Source of the DNA: an uncultured Pelagibacteraceae bacterium
Lineage (GTDB): Bacteria > Pseudomonadota > Alphaproteobacteria > Pelagibacterales > Pelagibacteraceae
NCBI GenBank assembly: GCA_902619925.1
Contig: CACNFY010000001.1
Span: 143,376-207,375, forward strand
Length of the DNA: 64,000 nt
Direction of reading: 5' to 3'
Shown here: positions 47,549 to 57,181 of the stretch, one piece after another
Layout of the letters: every line of letters starts with the position of its first letter
How positions within the stretch are numbered: position 1 is the first letter of the stretch
Position numbers and translations under genes: made by a program
The notes under the pieces: generated by a model
Seen by the model: only the letters and a program-made list of their open reading frames with translations
What the model was told of the DNA's origin: nothing
The model's database searches: none

Positions 47549-48333
47549 TTTCAATAATTAATCAAAAGGGTGGTGTGGGAAAAACTACAACAGTAATAAA
47601 TCTCGCAACAGGATTATCAATGAAAGGAAAAAAAATATTAGTTATTGATCTTGATCCACAAGGAAATGCTACTACAGGACTTGGATTATCAAACACAGAA
47701 ATTTCGGATAACACAATTTATAGTGTCTTGAATGGTAACAAAAAAATTTCAGAGGCAATTCAACAAACTAAATTTGGTGGACTAAACTTAGTAAGTTCAA
47801 ATGTTGATTTATCAGGTTTAGAAGTTGAAACAGCAGGTGACAACAGAAGAGCTTTCAAATTAAAGGACGAATTAACCGCTATTTTAAATGATTCTGAGTT
47901 ATCCTATGATTACATCCTAATCGATTGTCCTCCATCACTTAGTTTACTTACTATTATGGCTCTTGTTGCTTCAGAATCTTTAATAGTGCCTCTTCAGACA
48001 GAATTTTTTGCATTGGAAGGATTAACTCAACTTATTAAGACTATTGAACGTATAAAATCTAATCTTAATCCAACTCTCAATATAAGAGGAATACTTCTAA
48101 CTATGTTTGATAAAAGGAATAAGTTATCATCTGAAGTTGAAAAAGAAGCGCGTAGTTATTTTAAGGAAAAAGTTTACTCATCTATTATACCAAGAAATGT
48201 TAGATTATCGGAAGCACCTTCTCATGGGGTACCGGTATTAATTTACGATAAAACATGCCCTGGAAGTAAAGCCTACTTTAGCTTTACAAATGAGGTCTTA
48301 AATCAAGATAAACCTGTGGAGAGCGCCGCATGA
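47533..48333 (+). CDS. parA: Chromosome partitioning ATPase ParA
   Basis: Deviant Walker ATPase of 266 aa. The signature NQKGGVGKTTTVINLA is at residues 8-23, then DLDPQGNATTGLG near 39 and IDCPPSLSLL near 127. ParA forms an ATP-dependent gradient on the nucleoid that moves ParB-parS complexes. It overlaps rsmG by 16 nt and parB by 4 nt, within 1 kb of the parS sites. Confidence 0.98.
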   Translation: MHKKIISIINQKGGVGKTTTVINLATGLSMKGKKILVIDLDPQGNATTGLGLSNTEISDNTIYSVLNGNKKISEAIQQTKFGGLNLVSSNVDLSGLEVETAGDNRRAFKLKDELTAILNDSELSYDYILIDCPPSLSLLTIMALVASESLIVPLQTEFFALEGLTQLIKTIERIKSNLNPTLNIRGILLTMFDKRNKLSSEVEKEARSYFKEKVYSSIIPRNVRLSEAPSHGVPVLIYDKTCPGSKAYFSFTNEVLNQDKPVESAA

Positions 48334-49181
48334 TAAATCCATTTAAAAATAAAAAAGGTTTAGGTAGAGGACTTTCATCTTTGATAGGAGATAATGATGT
48401 CAAAATATCTAACAACAAAATATCTATTAGCTCTATAATTCCTAACAAGTACCAACCACGAAAAAATTTTGAAAAAGAAGGTTTAGATGAACTCACTAAT
48501 TCTATAAGAGAAAGAGGTATTATACAGCCTTTAGTTGTTAGAAAAATAGATGATAATAAAAATAAATATGAGCTTATAGCTGGTGAAAGAAGATTACAAG
48601 CAGCACAATTTGCAGGTCTTCATGAGGTACCAGTTGTTATTTTAAAAGTTGATAATTTAAAATCTTTAGAATTTGCTATAATAGAAAATGTTCAAAGAAA
48701 AGATCTAAATCCAATAGAAGAGGCCAATGGTTATAAGAGATTAATAGACGAATTTAATTATGATCAAGAGAAAGTTGCTAAATTTATCGGTAAAAGTAGG
48801 CCACATATTTCTAATTGTTTAAGACTTTTGACACTTCCTGATGAAGTTATAAAACTAATAGAAAAAGAAAAAATTTCTCAGGGACATGCAAAAATCTTGA
48901 TCGGACAAGATAACCCGTTGTTACTTGCGAAAAAAATTATAAGTAAAAATATGTCTGTAAGACAAACAGAGGCTTTAATAAGATCTCTAAGAATTAATAG
49001 GTCTGGCAAAGTATTAACAAAAGATTCAAATATTTTAAGCTTGGAAAATTCTTTAAAAGATAAAACTGGCATAAATGTTTTCATTAAAAATAAAAAAAAT
49101 AACACTGGACAGCTATCATTTGAGTACAAAGATTTAGATCAATTAAATAGATTAATAATGGTAATAAAGGCTAATTATTAG
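48330..49181 (+). CDS. parB: Chromosome partitioning protein ParB
   Basis: CTP-dependent DNA clamp of 283 aa. It begins KKGLGRGLSSLIGD and has the N-terminal CTPase segments IIPNKYQPRKNFEKEGLDEL near residue 38, GIIQPLVVRK and AGERRLQAAQ. A helix-turn-helix follows (about 140-195, KVAKFIGKSRPHISNCLRLL) that reads parS, and then a C-terminal dimer domain. It converges on holA with an 11-nt overlap. Confidence 0.98.
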   Translation: MINPFKNKKGLGRGLSSLIGDNDVKISNNKISISSIIPNKYQPRKNFEKEGLDELTNSIRERGIIQPLVVRKIDDNKNKYELIAGERRLQAAQFAGLHEVPVVILKVDNLKSLEFAIIENVQRKDLNPIEEANGYKRLIDEFNYDQEKVAKFIGKSRPHISNCLRLLTLPDEVIKLIEKEKISQGHAKILIGQDNPLLLAKKIISKNMSVRQTEALIRSLRINRSGKVLTKDSNILSLENSLKDKTGINVFIKNKKNNTGQLSFEYKDLDQLNRLIMVIKANY

Positions 49182-50166
49182 GTTCTCTACAATTACCTAG
49201 TATAAAATCATATAAAATATTAAGAGAATTAGAAGAATTCTCTTTAATTAGAAGTTCTAAATTGCTCATTTTTATAATTAAATTATTAATTTCTTTTAGC
49301 CCCCTTTTCCTAATTTGTTGAGTCACCATAGGTTTATCTTTCCAAAATATTGGAGGTTTGTGATTAGCAATTGTACCTTCTAGATCATGATTTTTATCAA
49401 AATCTGCTCGTAAAATTTTTAATCTTTTAAGTTTTGATAAGAAAGTTCTAGTTATTAAAATACAATCCTCATTATTATAATTGTTTTCATTAATTATTTT
49501 AATTATTTTTTTTTGATTTTTCGATAAACAATTATCTACTAACTCAGAAACGTTAATATTTTCTGTAAGGTTTGTTAATAAAAAAATATCTTTTAAAGTT
49601 ATTACCTTTTTTCCTTCTGAATATAATTTAATTTTTTTTAATTCGTTTTCCAAATACCCTCTATTTCCATTACATCTTTCTACCAAAGCATTAATGAGTT
49701 CGAAAGAAACAGAAATATTAGATTCTCTAAAAAAATTCGATGCCAGTGAAATTAATGTTTTTTGATCGTCATTGTAAAAAGGTATGCAAATTAAACTTTT
49801 ATTTTTTTCAAATATTGATCTTAGCTTAGACTTTTTTTCTAAAATACCAGCTTTTAGTATTATAGTTGTGTCTTCTAACTCCTTATCTAAAATTTCGTAA
49901 ATAAATTGTGATGTTTTATCTGTCACTCTGCTAATTAGAATTATTTTTTCGGTTTCAAAAAAAGATTTATTATAAAGTTCAGATAATATCGTATTGTAAT
50001 TTTCAAAAAATTCTTTCTCATCGTATCTAAAGATTTTTGCTTCCTTTTTAAATTCTAAAATTTTACTTTGAATTTCATTTTGATAACCCTCGTTATCTCC
50101 AAATAACAAATATACTGAGTCAGTTAATTTTTTTTTTTTTAAAAATTCATATGTCTTCAAAATCAT
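49171..50166 (-). CDS. holA: DNA polymerase III delta subunit
   Basis: Clamp-loader subunit of 331 aa. The N-terminal part (LLFGDNEGYQNEIQSKIL) corresponds to the AAA-like domain, followed by ALVERCNGNRGYLENELKKIKLYS near residue 165. A C-terminal collar domain lies at about 215-330. There is no functional P-loop, as expected for delta. It lies next to lptE and leuS, the standard neighbours. Confidence 0.9.
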   Translation of the reverse strand: MILKTYEFLKKKKLTDSVYLLFGDNEGYQNEIQSKILEFKKEAKIFRYDEKEFFENYNTILSELYNKSFFETEKIILISRVTDKTSQFIYEILDKELEDTTIILKAGILEKKSKLRSIFEKNKSLICIPFYNDDQKTLISLASNFFRESNISVSFELINALVERCNGNRGYLENELKKIKLYSEGKKVITLKDIFLLTNLTENINVSELVDNCLSKNQKKIIKIINENNYNNEDCILITRTFLSKLKRLKILRADFDKNHDLEGTIANHKPPIFWKDKPMVTQQIRKRGLKEINNLIIKMSNLELLIKENSSNSLNILYDFILGNCREPNN

Positions 50167-50607
50167 TTATAATGACCTAAAAAATAATATTATATCTTGA
50201 GATATTTTTTGTGTAATATTTTTGATAATTTGATTCTCGTATTTCTTTAATTCGAATTTACTTGATTGGTTATTATAACTAATAGTTTCGTTAAATGACT
50301 TGTTTAATTTTTTTCCTGGTGAATTCAAAACAATGTTTACTTCAATTTTTATATTGAAGACCTCCGGATCACCTTTTTTATTTTTAGATGATATGCTTTT
50401 AAAGTAATTTGATTCAATTTTTAAACTTGTATCACTATTTTCACCTTTATAATTATCCAAATTTCTTAATATTGCTTTTGAAATTTTACTCTCCCCAATT
50501 ATTGTGGTTTCATTAAAAAATACTTTATCACTTTTTTGAACTAAAAGAGGTTGATACCCACATGAGTAGACCATCAATAAAAATAAAATTTTTAGGAAAA
50601 TCTTCAT
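50167..50607 (-). CDS. lptE: LPS-assembly lipoprotein LptE
   Basis: Probable lipoprotein of 146 aa with a short signal ([22 protein letters not shown]) whose lipobox is VYSC, so Cys16 would be the lipidated residue. The mature part begins GYQPL, typical for LptE/RlpB, and is beta-rich. LptE plugs the LptD barrel that exports lipopolysaccharide. Identity rests on the CGYQPL start and the leuS-lptE-holA order; the start overlaps the leuS stop by 4 nt. Confidence 0.85.
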   Translation of the reverse strand: MKIFLKILFLLMVYSCGYQPLLVQKSDKVFFNETTIIGESKISKAILRNLDNYKGENSDTSLKIESNYFKSISSKNKKGDPEVFNIKIEVNIVLNSPGKKLNKSFNETISYNNQSSKFELKKYENQIIKNITQKISQDIILFFRSL

Positions 50608-53150
50608 TTGATTAGTATATTGATAAGTCGATTTTTTACAAAGAAGCTTTTTGATATTTTTTTCCCAACTAAATATTTCTTTAAATTCTTGTCGTCTAAT
50701 ATTTCGTCAATTAGATCTTTTTCTGAAATATTCACTTTTGTTTCAAAAGTTGCCTTTTTTTTACCGTTTAACTGTACTACAAAATTAATCGTTTCACTTT
50801 TTAACTTTGATTTGTCAACACTCGGCCACTTTAAGTTACCTTTTACTCCTATATCCTCAAGACATTCTGATGCGAAATGTGGAATAATGGGAGATATAAT
50901 TATCAAAAATTTTTTGTAATTCTCAAATAATATTTTTCCGTTAATGTCGTCTTTAATAATTCCAAATAAGAAGTTGTAAGTTTCATATAAATTTGCAATT
51001 AAAACATTATAATTAAACTTTTCCAAGTTATAGTCAAATTTAGCAATAATTTCATTTATAAATTTTTCTATTTTTTTTTCAGCAACTGAGCTCTCTATTT
51101 TATCATTCAATTTTAGTTTTATATTCTCGTGTAATGTCCACATTTTTTGTAAAAACTTATAGGAAGCTAACATTCCTTGTTCTGACCATTGCACATCCTT
51201 TTCAGGGGGACTATCAGACAAAATAAAAAGTTTAACAGCGTCAGCGCCAAACTTTTCTATAATACTTTCTGGATCAATTGTATTTTTTTTAGACTTAGAC
51301 ATTGACTCTGATGGTCCTACTATTACTTTAATATTCTTATTTTCTTTAAAATAATAGTTTTTACCATCATCGCTATCAATCTCACTTGGATTGAGCCATT
51401 TACCTTCTCTAGTTTTGTAAGTTTGATGACATACCATACCCTGGGTAAAAAGGCCCTCAAATGGCTCAGTAAATTTAAATTTTTGATTTTTAAATCCGAT
51501 AGCTTTCATAAAAAATCTTGAATATAACAAGTGCAGAATTGCATGTTCTACTCCTCCGATATATTGATCCACGGGCATCCAGTAATTAATACTTTCATAA
51601 TCAAACCCATATTCATCTTCTTTAGGTGAACAAAATCTTAAAAAATACCAAGAGGAGTCTACAAAAGTATCTAGAGTATCTGTTTCTCTAATAAATGATT
51701 TGCCATCCAAATTTATATTTTTCCAATTAACATTATGATCTAAGGGATTTCCTTTTGTATTCATATCTATTACATCAGGTAATTTTACTGGTAATTTATT
51801 TTTTGGTACTGGATGAGGGTTTCCTTTTTTGTCATACATAATTGGTATCGGGCACCCCCAGTACCTTTGTCTTGATACCCCCCAATCTTTTAAACGGAAA
51901 TTAATTTTTTTTATACCTAAGTTCCTTTTCTCAATAATTTCAATCGTCTTAGATATTGATTCCCCAGGTACAGATAGACCATTAAGAAAGTCTGAATTAA
52001 TTATTCTTCCACCTTCTGTGTAAGCTTCATTTGTTACCATAAATTTGTCATCTTTGCCATCAGGCACAACCACAGTTTTGATATCTAATTTATATTTTTT
52101 TGCGAAATCAAAGTCTCTTTGGTCATGTGCCGGACATCCAAAAACCGCACCAAATCCATAATCCATCAAAACAAAATTCGCAAAATAAACCGGCACTTTT
52201 TGACTAGTATTTAAAGGATTTATGGCTGTTAAATTAGTTTTAAAACCAATTTTTTCTCCTTGTGCAATAGACTCTTCAGTTGTACCTGTTTTCGAACATT
52301 CAAATTGAAATTTTTCAAATTCAGAATTATTTTTAAAGTATTTTGAAATTGGATGATCAACAGATAAAGCTAAAAAAGAAAGTCCGAACAGTGTATCAGG
52401 TCTTGTCGTAAAAACTCTTATTTTATCAATATTATTATTTCCTTCAATCTTAAAATCAATTTCACATCCAAATGATTTGCCTATCCAATTTTTTTGCATA
52501 GTCTTCACTTTATTTGGCCACTTATCAAGGTTGTTTAATTCATTAAGTAAATCTTCTGAAAATTTAGAGATATTAAAGAACCATTGGTTTAATTTTTTTC
52601 TTTCGACCATTGCACCCGATCTCCAACCTCGCCCATCAATTACTTGCTCATTTGCCAATACAGTTTTGTCTACTGGATCCCAATTAACATAATTCTCTTT
52701 TCTATAAACCAATCCTTTTTCATACATTTCCAAAAAAAAAAGTTGTTGATGTTTATAATATTCTTCAGAACAAGTTGATATCTCCCTGTCCCAGTCAATT
52801 GACAAACCTAATTTTTTTAATTGATTTTTCATTACTGAAATATTTTTTTCTGTCCAATCTTTCGGATTAAGATTGTTTTCTCTTGCTGCATTTTCTGCAG
52901 GCATTCCGAAAGAGTCCCATCCCATTGGGTGAAGAACATTGTAACCTTGAAGAATCTTATGTCTGGATAGAACATCGCCTATAGTGTAATTTCTGACGTG
53001 TCCCATATGGATTTTTCCCGAAGGGTAAGGAAACATTTCCAAACAATAAAATTTTTTTTTGTTTAAATCTTTTTCTGTTTTGAATGATTTATTTTTTACC
53101 CAAAAATCTTGCCACTTTTTTTCAATCTCTTTGAAATTATATCTATTCAC
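50604..53150 (-). CDS. leuS: Leucyl-tRNA synthetase
   Basis: Class I synthetase of 848 aa. The HIGH motif appears as HMGH in [16 protein letters not shown] near residue 47, and the KMSKS motif as SMSKS in [11 protein letters not shown] near 618. The CP1 editing domain (about 220-420) has the TTRPDTLFG threonine-rich stretch. WGCPIP and the SSWYFLRF segment are present. Length and layout are normal. It overlaps lptE by 4 nt. Confidence 0.98.
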   Translation of the reverse strand: MNRYNFKEIEKKWQDFWVKNKSFKTEKDLNKKKFYCLEMFPYPSGKIHMGHVRNYTIGDVLSRHKILQGYNVLHPMGWDSFGMPAENAARENNLNPKDWTEKNISVMKNQLKKLGLSIDWDREISTCSEEYYKHQQLFFLEMYEKGLVYRKENYVNWDPVDKTVLANEQVIDGRGWRSGAMVERKKLNQWFFNISKFSEDLLNELNNLDKWPNKVKTMQKNWIGKSFGCEIDFKIEGNNNIDKIRVFTTRPDTLFGLSFLALSVDHPISKYFKNNSEFEKFQFECSKTGTTEESIAQGEKIGFKTNLTAINPLNTSQKVPVYFANFVLMDYGFGAVFGCPAHDQRDFDFAKKYKLDIKTVVVPDGKDDKFMVTNEAYTEGGRIINSDFLNGLSVPGESISKTIEIIEKRNLGIKKINFRLKDWGVSRQRYWGCPIPIMYDKKGNPHPVPKNKLPVKLPDVIDMNTKGNPLDHNVNWKNINLDGKSFIRETDTLDTFVDSSWYFLRFCSPKEDEYGFDYESINYWMPVDQYIGGVEHAILHLLYSRFFMKAIGFKNQKFKFTEPFEGLFTQGMVCHQTYKTREGKWLNPSEIDSDDGKNYYFKENKNIKVIVGPSESMSKSKKNTIDPESIIEKFGADAVKLFILSDSPPEKDVQWSEQGMLASYKFLQKMWTLHENIKLKLNDKIESSVAEKKIEKFINEIIAKFDYNLEKFNYNVLIANLYETYNFLFGIIKDDINGKILFENYKKFLIIISPIIPHFASECLEDIGVKGNLKWPSVDKSKLKSETINFVVQLNGKKKATFETKVNISEKDLIDEILDDKNLKKYLVGKKISKSFFVKNRLINILIK

Positions 53151-53173
53151 TAGACTAAATTATATAACGTTCA

Positions 53174-53761
53174 TTAAAAAATAGACTTCATATCTCCTTT
53201 AATACCATCACCTCCGGCATCAGGGTAAAATCTTTTATTTTTTTTGATATTTTCTTTTTTATAAATTGCTGCTTTTTTTAAAATGCTTTTTTTTATTTCA
53301 TTCGCTAAATTACCAGTTTCCTCATAAGTTTTACAGCTTTGAACAACTCCACAATCTTTTCTGTACAATTTTATATCTATAGCATCAGATCTCAATTCAT
53401 TTGTTAGAAATCTAATTGTCAATTTTATAGATTCTTTCCCTGTTTCATCATCACTATACCAATCAGTAATAATTATTCCTCCGCTATAATTTGCAGATGC
53501 CAAAGGCATAAAATCTATAGTGTCTAAACTTGCTCTCCACAATTCATTTGAACTTGCAAAATCAAATGTTCCACCTTTTTTTTTGCCTCCAGGTAATGCC
53601 CCCATAAGTGTCACTCCTCTTCCTTCTTCAAGATTTTTTTGAACTCTTTTATCTGGATCAGGAGGATATTCTTTTGCTGATACCGGTCGGTACATCCCGC
53701 AGGAGTTTAGGATAAAAAGCGTCATTAAAAGTAGAATATTTGTGATAAAAATTGATCTCAT
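53174..53761 (-). CDS. DUF3576 domain lipoprotein
   Basis: Protein of 195 aa with a lipoprotein signal, ITNILLLMTLFILNSCGMYRPV, whose lipobox is LNSC. The mature part contains ELWRASLDTIDFMPLASANYSGGIIITDWYS near residue 75, which resembles the conserved block of DUF3576. The family is common upstream of leuS in alphaproteobacteria and is probably an outer-membrane lipoprotein of unknown role. The C-terminus is lysine-rich. Confidence 0.88.
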   Translation of the reverse strand: MRSIFITNILLLMTLFILNSCGMYRPVSAKEYPPDPDKRVQKNLEEGRGVTLMGALPGGKKKGGTFDFASSNELWRASLDTIDFMPLASANYSGGIIITDWYSDDETGKESIKLTIRFLTNELRSDAIDIKLYRKDCGVVQSCKTYEETGNLANEIKKSILKKAAIYKKENIKKNKRFYPDAGGDGIKGDMKSIF

Positions 53762-53947
53762 TGATTAAATTATTAAACTATAACTTTTAAAATTAATTAT
53801 TTAACAAATTATTTCAAAAAAACACGAAAATATTAGATTTTATAAGGTTTCTATGTTGATGTATTTTTGCAACACAATTCAAAATAATAAGATAAATTTT
53901 GAGAAAATTAGCATAAATCAAAGACTCTTTGTTAGAAAGTCAATGTT

Positions 53948-53972
53948 TATAATTAATTATTAACATTAGGAG
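53948..53972 (+). promoter_or_regulatory. Candidate porin promoter -10 and strong RBS
   Basis: A perfect TATAAT (53948-53953) lies 27 nt before the porin start. AGGAG (53968-53972) is spaced 7 nt from the ATG. No good -35 is found at 16-18 nt; TTGTTA (53929-53934) is too close at 13 nt. The 218-bp upstream gap holds nothing else recognised. Confidence 0.4.
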
Positions 53973-53979
53973 TAAATTT

Positions 53980-54873
53980 ATGAACAAACTAACAAAACTA
54001 GGACTTGCAACATTAGCAGGTTCTTTAGTTGCTTCATCTGCTTACGCTGGTGCATCAGTTACTGGTAAAGCAAAGATTGAGTATAAATCTCAAGATGATG
54101 ATGAAGTAACAGGTAATCCGTTAACAATTGACAGAGGTTTAGTATTTGCAGCTTCTGGAGATTTAGACAACGGAATGACTGCTGGTTATCTTCAAAAATT
54201 ATCAGCTGGTACACATACATCATCTGAGGCATTCTTAGATATGGGTGACGCTGGTAAAATTGCAGTAGCTAACGGAAGAAGTGGTGCAGGTATCAGAGCA
54301 TACAGATACGTACTACCAACTGCTGGTGAAGAAGCATGGGATGATGTAGACACAGATGACAATGGTCTAGCACAAGGTGGTGACACTGGTGCATTATACT
54401 ACACAGGATCTTTTGGTGCTGTTGGTGTAAGTATTGCATCTCAAAAAGATGACGCTACAGATTCTTCTTGGGTATTAACTTACGACGGTTTAGTAGACGG
54501 TCTTATGGTAGGTTATGGTCAAGGTGAGAATGGTGAAACTACAGACCTTATGACTGCATTTGCTAAGTATACAGTAGGAAGTATTACTGCTGCTTACCAA
54601 GTATCAGAAATTGACACAACTGGAACTTCTTCAGATGAAGAATCTACTGGTTTTGGTGTTTCTTTTGCAGTTAACGAGAACATGTCAATATCATACAACC
54701 TTTGGGATGTAGATATGCAAACTGGTACAGATGAAGAGTCAGCTGGATTATCAGCATCTTACTCAATGGGTGGAATGTCTTTTGGTCTAGTATCTAACTC
54801 AACAGATAACGTTGCAGGATCTTCAGGCGACAACGATACGTTTACTGAAATGAATGTAACATTTGCATTCTAA
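53980..54873 (+). CDS. Gram-negative porin
   Basis: Outer-membrane beta-barrel of 297 aa. A signal peptide (about 1-23, ending SSAYA) precedes a barrel rich in alternating polar/aromatic strands and very acidic loops (Asp/Glu/Gly/Thr). A terminal aromatic residue (MNVTFAF) is typical of BamA-recognised barrels. Codon use is visibly less AT-extreme than its neighbours, consistent with high expression. It has its own gap, strong RBS and terminator. In SAR11-type cells such a porin would be the main outer-membrane pore; substrate choice is unknown. Confidence 0.9.
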   Translation: MNKLTKLGLATLAGSLVASSAYAGASVTGKAKIEYKSQDDDEVTGNPLTIDRGLVFAASGDLDNGMTAGYLQKLSAGTHTSSEAFLDMGDAGKIAVANGRSGAGIRAYRYVLPTAGEEAWDDVDTDDNGLAQGGDTGALYYTGSFGAVGVSIASQKDDATDSSWVLTYDGLVDGLMVGYGQGENGETTDLMTAFAKYTVGSITAAYQVSEIDTTGTSSDEESTGFGVSFAVNENMSISYNLWDVDMQTGTDEESAGLSASYSMGGMSFGLVSNSTDNVAGSSGDNDTFTEMNVTFAF

Positions 54874-54897
54874 ATTCTAAAACAGTTTAGAAAATTT

Positions 54898-54930
54898 AAG
54901 GCCCCTAATTTTTTAGGGGCCTTTTTTTTT
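54898..54930 (+). terminator. Rho-independent terminator of the porin gene
   Basis: A perfect 9-bp stem (AAGGCCCCT with AGGGGCCTT) closes an 8-nt loop and is followed by a T-run. It lies 24 nt after the porin stop. The convergent ThiE-like gene ends inside this hairpin. Confidence 0.93.
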
Positions 54931-55455
54931 ATCAAAATAATCAATTGCTGCAAATCCGTGTAAATTAAATAGTTTTAAGAACTTTATATTTTTTTGATTA
55001 ATGCCTCCTAAAGCAATAGTTTTTTTTGGGTTAAATTTCATAATGTTTACTAATCCATATAACCCTAAATAGTTATTTTTAATTTTAAAAACAGGTGATA
55101 AGAAAATTTCTTCACAACCTTGATTTAATTTAATATTTATCTCTTTAATATTGTGAGCTGACCCAATAACCCTGAAACTATTTTTCAATTTGATACAATT
55201 TACTAATAGATTTTTATTGAAAGAGGGTAAATACACACCGTCTAAATTAAGCTTTATAGCTAATTTAATCTCGTTTGCTAAATAAAAACAAATACCCCTT
55301 TTCTTACAAAATTTTTTTATTTTTATAATCAGATTTTCATGATTTGCTATATTGTAGTTCCTGTATATTATAGATATTTTACTATCTAATTTTTCTAAAT
55401 GATTTTTATCAAATTTATTAATAAAGTAATATTTTTTTAAATTATACATATGCAT
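54913..55455 (-). CDS. Thiamine-phosphate synthase-like (ThiE/TenI) protein
   Basis: Protein of 180 aa with the TIM-barrel pattern of ThiE/TenI: FYLANEIKLAIKLNLDGVYLPS near residue 57, RVIGSAHNIKEI near 94, EIFLSPVFKIKN near 115, and TIALGGINQKN near 144. The classical ThiE diphosphate-binding motifs are incomplete, so it may be a TenI-like regulator or a diverged synthase. Its stop codon lies within the porin terminator hairpin, and its start overlaps the yggS start region by 6 nt on the opposite strand. Confidence 0.75.
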   Translation of the reverse strand: MHMYNLKKYYFINKFDKNHLEKLDSKISIIYRNYNIANHENLIIKIKKFCKKRGICFYLANEIKLAIKLNLDGVYLPSFNKNLLVNCIKLKNSFRVIGSAHNIKEINIKLNQGCEEIFLSPVFKIKNNYLGLYGLVNIMKFNPKKTIALGGINQKNIKFLKLFNLHGFAAIDYFDKKKGP

Positions 55456-56112
55456 ATAACTCTTAAAAATTTAGATCAAATTATTAAAGAAATTGGTGAA
55501 AAAATAAAAGAATATAATCATGAAAATTATTCACCTAAAATTATAGCAGTATCGAAAACCTTCAATCAAGATCATATTATGCCACTTGTGGAGCACGGCC
55601 ATTTTCATTTCGGAGAAAATAAAGTTCAAGAAGCAATTGAAAAATGGTCATCAATAAAAGAAAAAAACAATAAAGTCAAACTTCACATGATAGGTAAGCT
55701 CCAAACCAATAAAGTTAAACAGGCGTTAAAAATATTTGATTATATCCATTCGGTTGACTCTATAAAACTCGCACAAAAAATTTGTGATGAGCAATTAAAA
55801 TTAAATAAAGAGGTTAGTATTTTTATACAAGTTAATATTGGAAAAGAAGACCAAAAATCAGGTGTTGATGAAGAAGAATTAAAAGAATTAGTAGATTTTT
55901 GTTTTGATAAAAAACTTAAATTAATTGGTTTAATGTGTCTTCCACCTTTTGATCAAGACTCAAATATTTTTTTTACTAAATTATATAATTTAAACATTAA
56001 ATATAAATTTACTGAAATTAGTATGGGCATGTCACATGACTACATAGATGCCGTAAGGCATAAAGCTACATTTTTGAGAATTGGTTCTAAAATTTTTGGT
56101 AAAAGAAACTAA
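55450..56112 (+). CDS. PLP homeostasis protein YggS/PROSC
   Basis: Alanine-racemase-fold protein of 220 aa that binds PLP and balances vitamin B6 and amino-acid pools. The PLP lysine is in IIAVSKTFNQD near residue 35. FGENKVQEAIEKW, LHMIGKLQTNKV and MGMSHDYIDAVRH follow in the normal order. It diverges from the ThiE-like gene and converges on the L,D-transpeptidase gene. Confidence 0.95.
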   Translation: MHITLKNLDQIIKEIGEKIKEYNHENYSPKIIAVSKTFNQDHIMPLVEHGHFHFGENKVQEAIEKWSSIKEKNNKVKLHMIGKLQTNKVKQALKIFDYIHSVDSIKLAQKICDEQLKLNKEVSIFIQVNIGKEDQKSGVDEEELKELVDFCFDKKLKLIGLMCLPPFDQDSNIFFTKLYNLNIKYKFTEISMGMSHDYIDAVRHKATFLRIGSKIFGKRN

Positions 56113-56600
56113 GATATTAAAATTTTGGAATTATTATTTATTAATTTGCAAATAATAATGAAATCTTTTTGTTTTACAGCAATGCACCCAGCTGTAGGCT
56201 TGTAATTTTTTGTTAGATGTAGAAATATTGCACTACCTTTATTTTTTATTATCTTTTCTCTGTTATATAAAATTTCAATAAAATAATTATATTTATGGTC
56301 TTTTCTAAATAATTTTTCAGAATTAATCTTATTATCTAAACTAATTTGTTTATTGTATAGTTTACTATCTTTATCATTACACCATCCCATATTTTTAGTT
56401 ATAACTTTTGATTTTAGCTTACAGTTTAACTTTGAGACTCTGTCTCTTCTCCAATAAATTGAGCCTATTTTAAAAGTTCCTTTTGGGGTACAACCATCAC
56501 CTTCTCGCTTATTTTTTTTAACACCATTTCTTCCTACACAGCATCGAAACCTAAAATCATCGATTATCAATGTATCTTTATTTTTTATCTTTAATAACAT
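56109..56600 (-). CDS. L,D-transpeptidase (YkuD) family protein
   Basis: Protein of 163 aa with the YkuD catalytic block near the C-terminus, IFLHLTKNYKPTAGCIAV, containing the conserved His and nucleophilic Cys. GDGCTPKGTFKIG near residue 34 is the other hallmark. Family members cross-link peptidoglycan or attach lipoproteins. No signal peptide is visible at the N-terminus, which is odd for a periplasmic enzyme. It overlaps yggS by 4 nt. Confidence 0.85.
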   Translation of the reverse strand: MLLKIKNKDTLIIDDFRFRCCVGRNGVKKNKREGDGCTPKGTFKIGSIYWRRDRVSKLNCKLKSKVITKNMGWCNDKDSKLYNKQISLDNKINSEKLFRKDHKYNYFIEILYNREKIIKNKGSAIFLHLTKNYKPTAGCIAVKQKDFIIICKLINNNSKILIS

Positions 56601-56611
56601 AATATTTATTA

Positions 56612-57181
56612 ATGAATAATTCGTTAGTTATATTTTTTAAAAATAAAAGCTTATTCGAAATTTTTGACGAAATAAAAGATTTATTTGAATATAATATAAA
56701 ATTTATCAAATCATCTGATGAATTAAAGAGTTTATCTAGAAATATTTTGGAACAACATGTTGTAATTTCTGAAAAAACAATAAGAAATTTAAATAATTTA
56801 AATGAGTTAATATTGGAGAAAAAACCAATAACAATTTATAGCTTAATTGAATTAATTAATATTTCTTTGATGAAAAATAAATTTATTGAACAATCAGATT
56901 TGACTATTAAGCAATATAAATTAGATATAAATGCAAGGGTCTTAAGTAAAAAAGATTTAAATCTTAAACTTACTCAGAAAGAGATAGAGATAATAATTTA
57001 CTTAAATGATAGTAATAAGAATAAAACCATATCTGATTTGGAGAAAGATGTTTGGGGATATAGTCCTAAATTGGAAACACATACAGTAGAAACACACGTT
57101 TATAGATTAAGAAAAAAAATCTTATCAAAATTTAATGATGACAAATTTATTTTGAGTGAAGAAAATGGCTACAAAATTTAA
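56612..57181 (+). CDS. Winged-helix response regulator-like protein with degenerate receiver
   Basis: Protein of 189 aa. The last 95 residues form an OmpR/PhoB-type winged helix: LTQKEIEIIIYLND near residue 120, then HTVETHVYRLRKKI near 154 and SEENGYKI at the end. The first 95 residues have the size of a shortened receiver but lack a convincing phospho-acceptor Asp cluster. It may therefore act without phosphorylation. It diverges from the YkuD gene over 11 bp. Its last 17 nt overlap the ArfA-like ORF. Confidence 0.82.
   Translation: MNNSLVIFFKNKSLFEIFDEIKDLFEYNIKFIKSSDELKSLSRNILEQHVVISEKTIRNLNNLNELILEKKPITIYSLIELINISLMKNKFIEQSDLTIKQYKLDINARVLSKKDLNLKLTQKEIEIIIYLNDSNKNKTISDLEKDVWGYSPKLETHTVETHVYRLRKKILSKFNDDKFILSEENGYKI

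Noticed and set aside
53762..53947. Possible small gene or RNA in the gap before the porin gene.
   Set aside because: No frame with a plausible start and composition, and no stable hairpin; it is probably just regulatory DNA.
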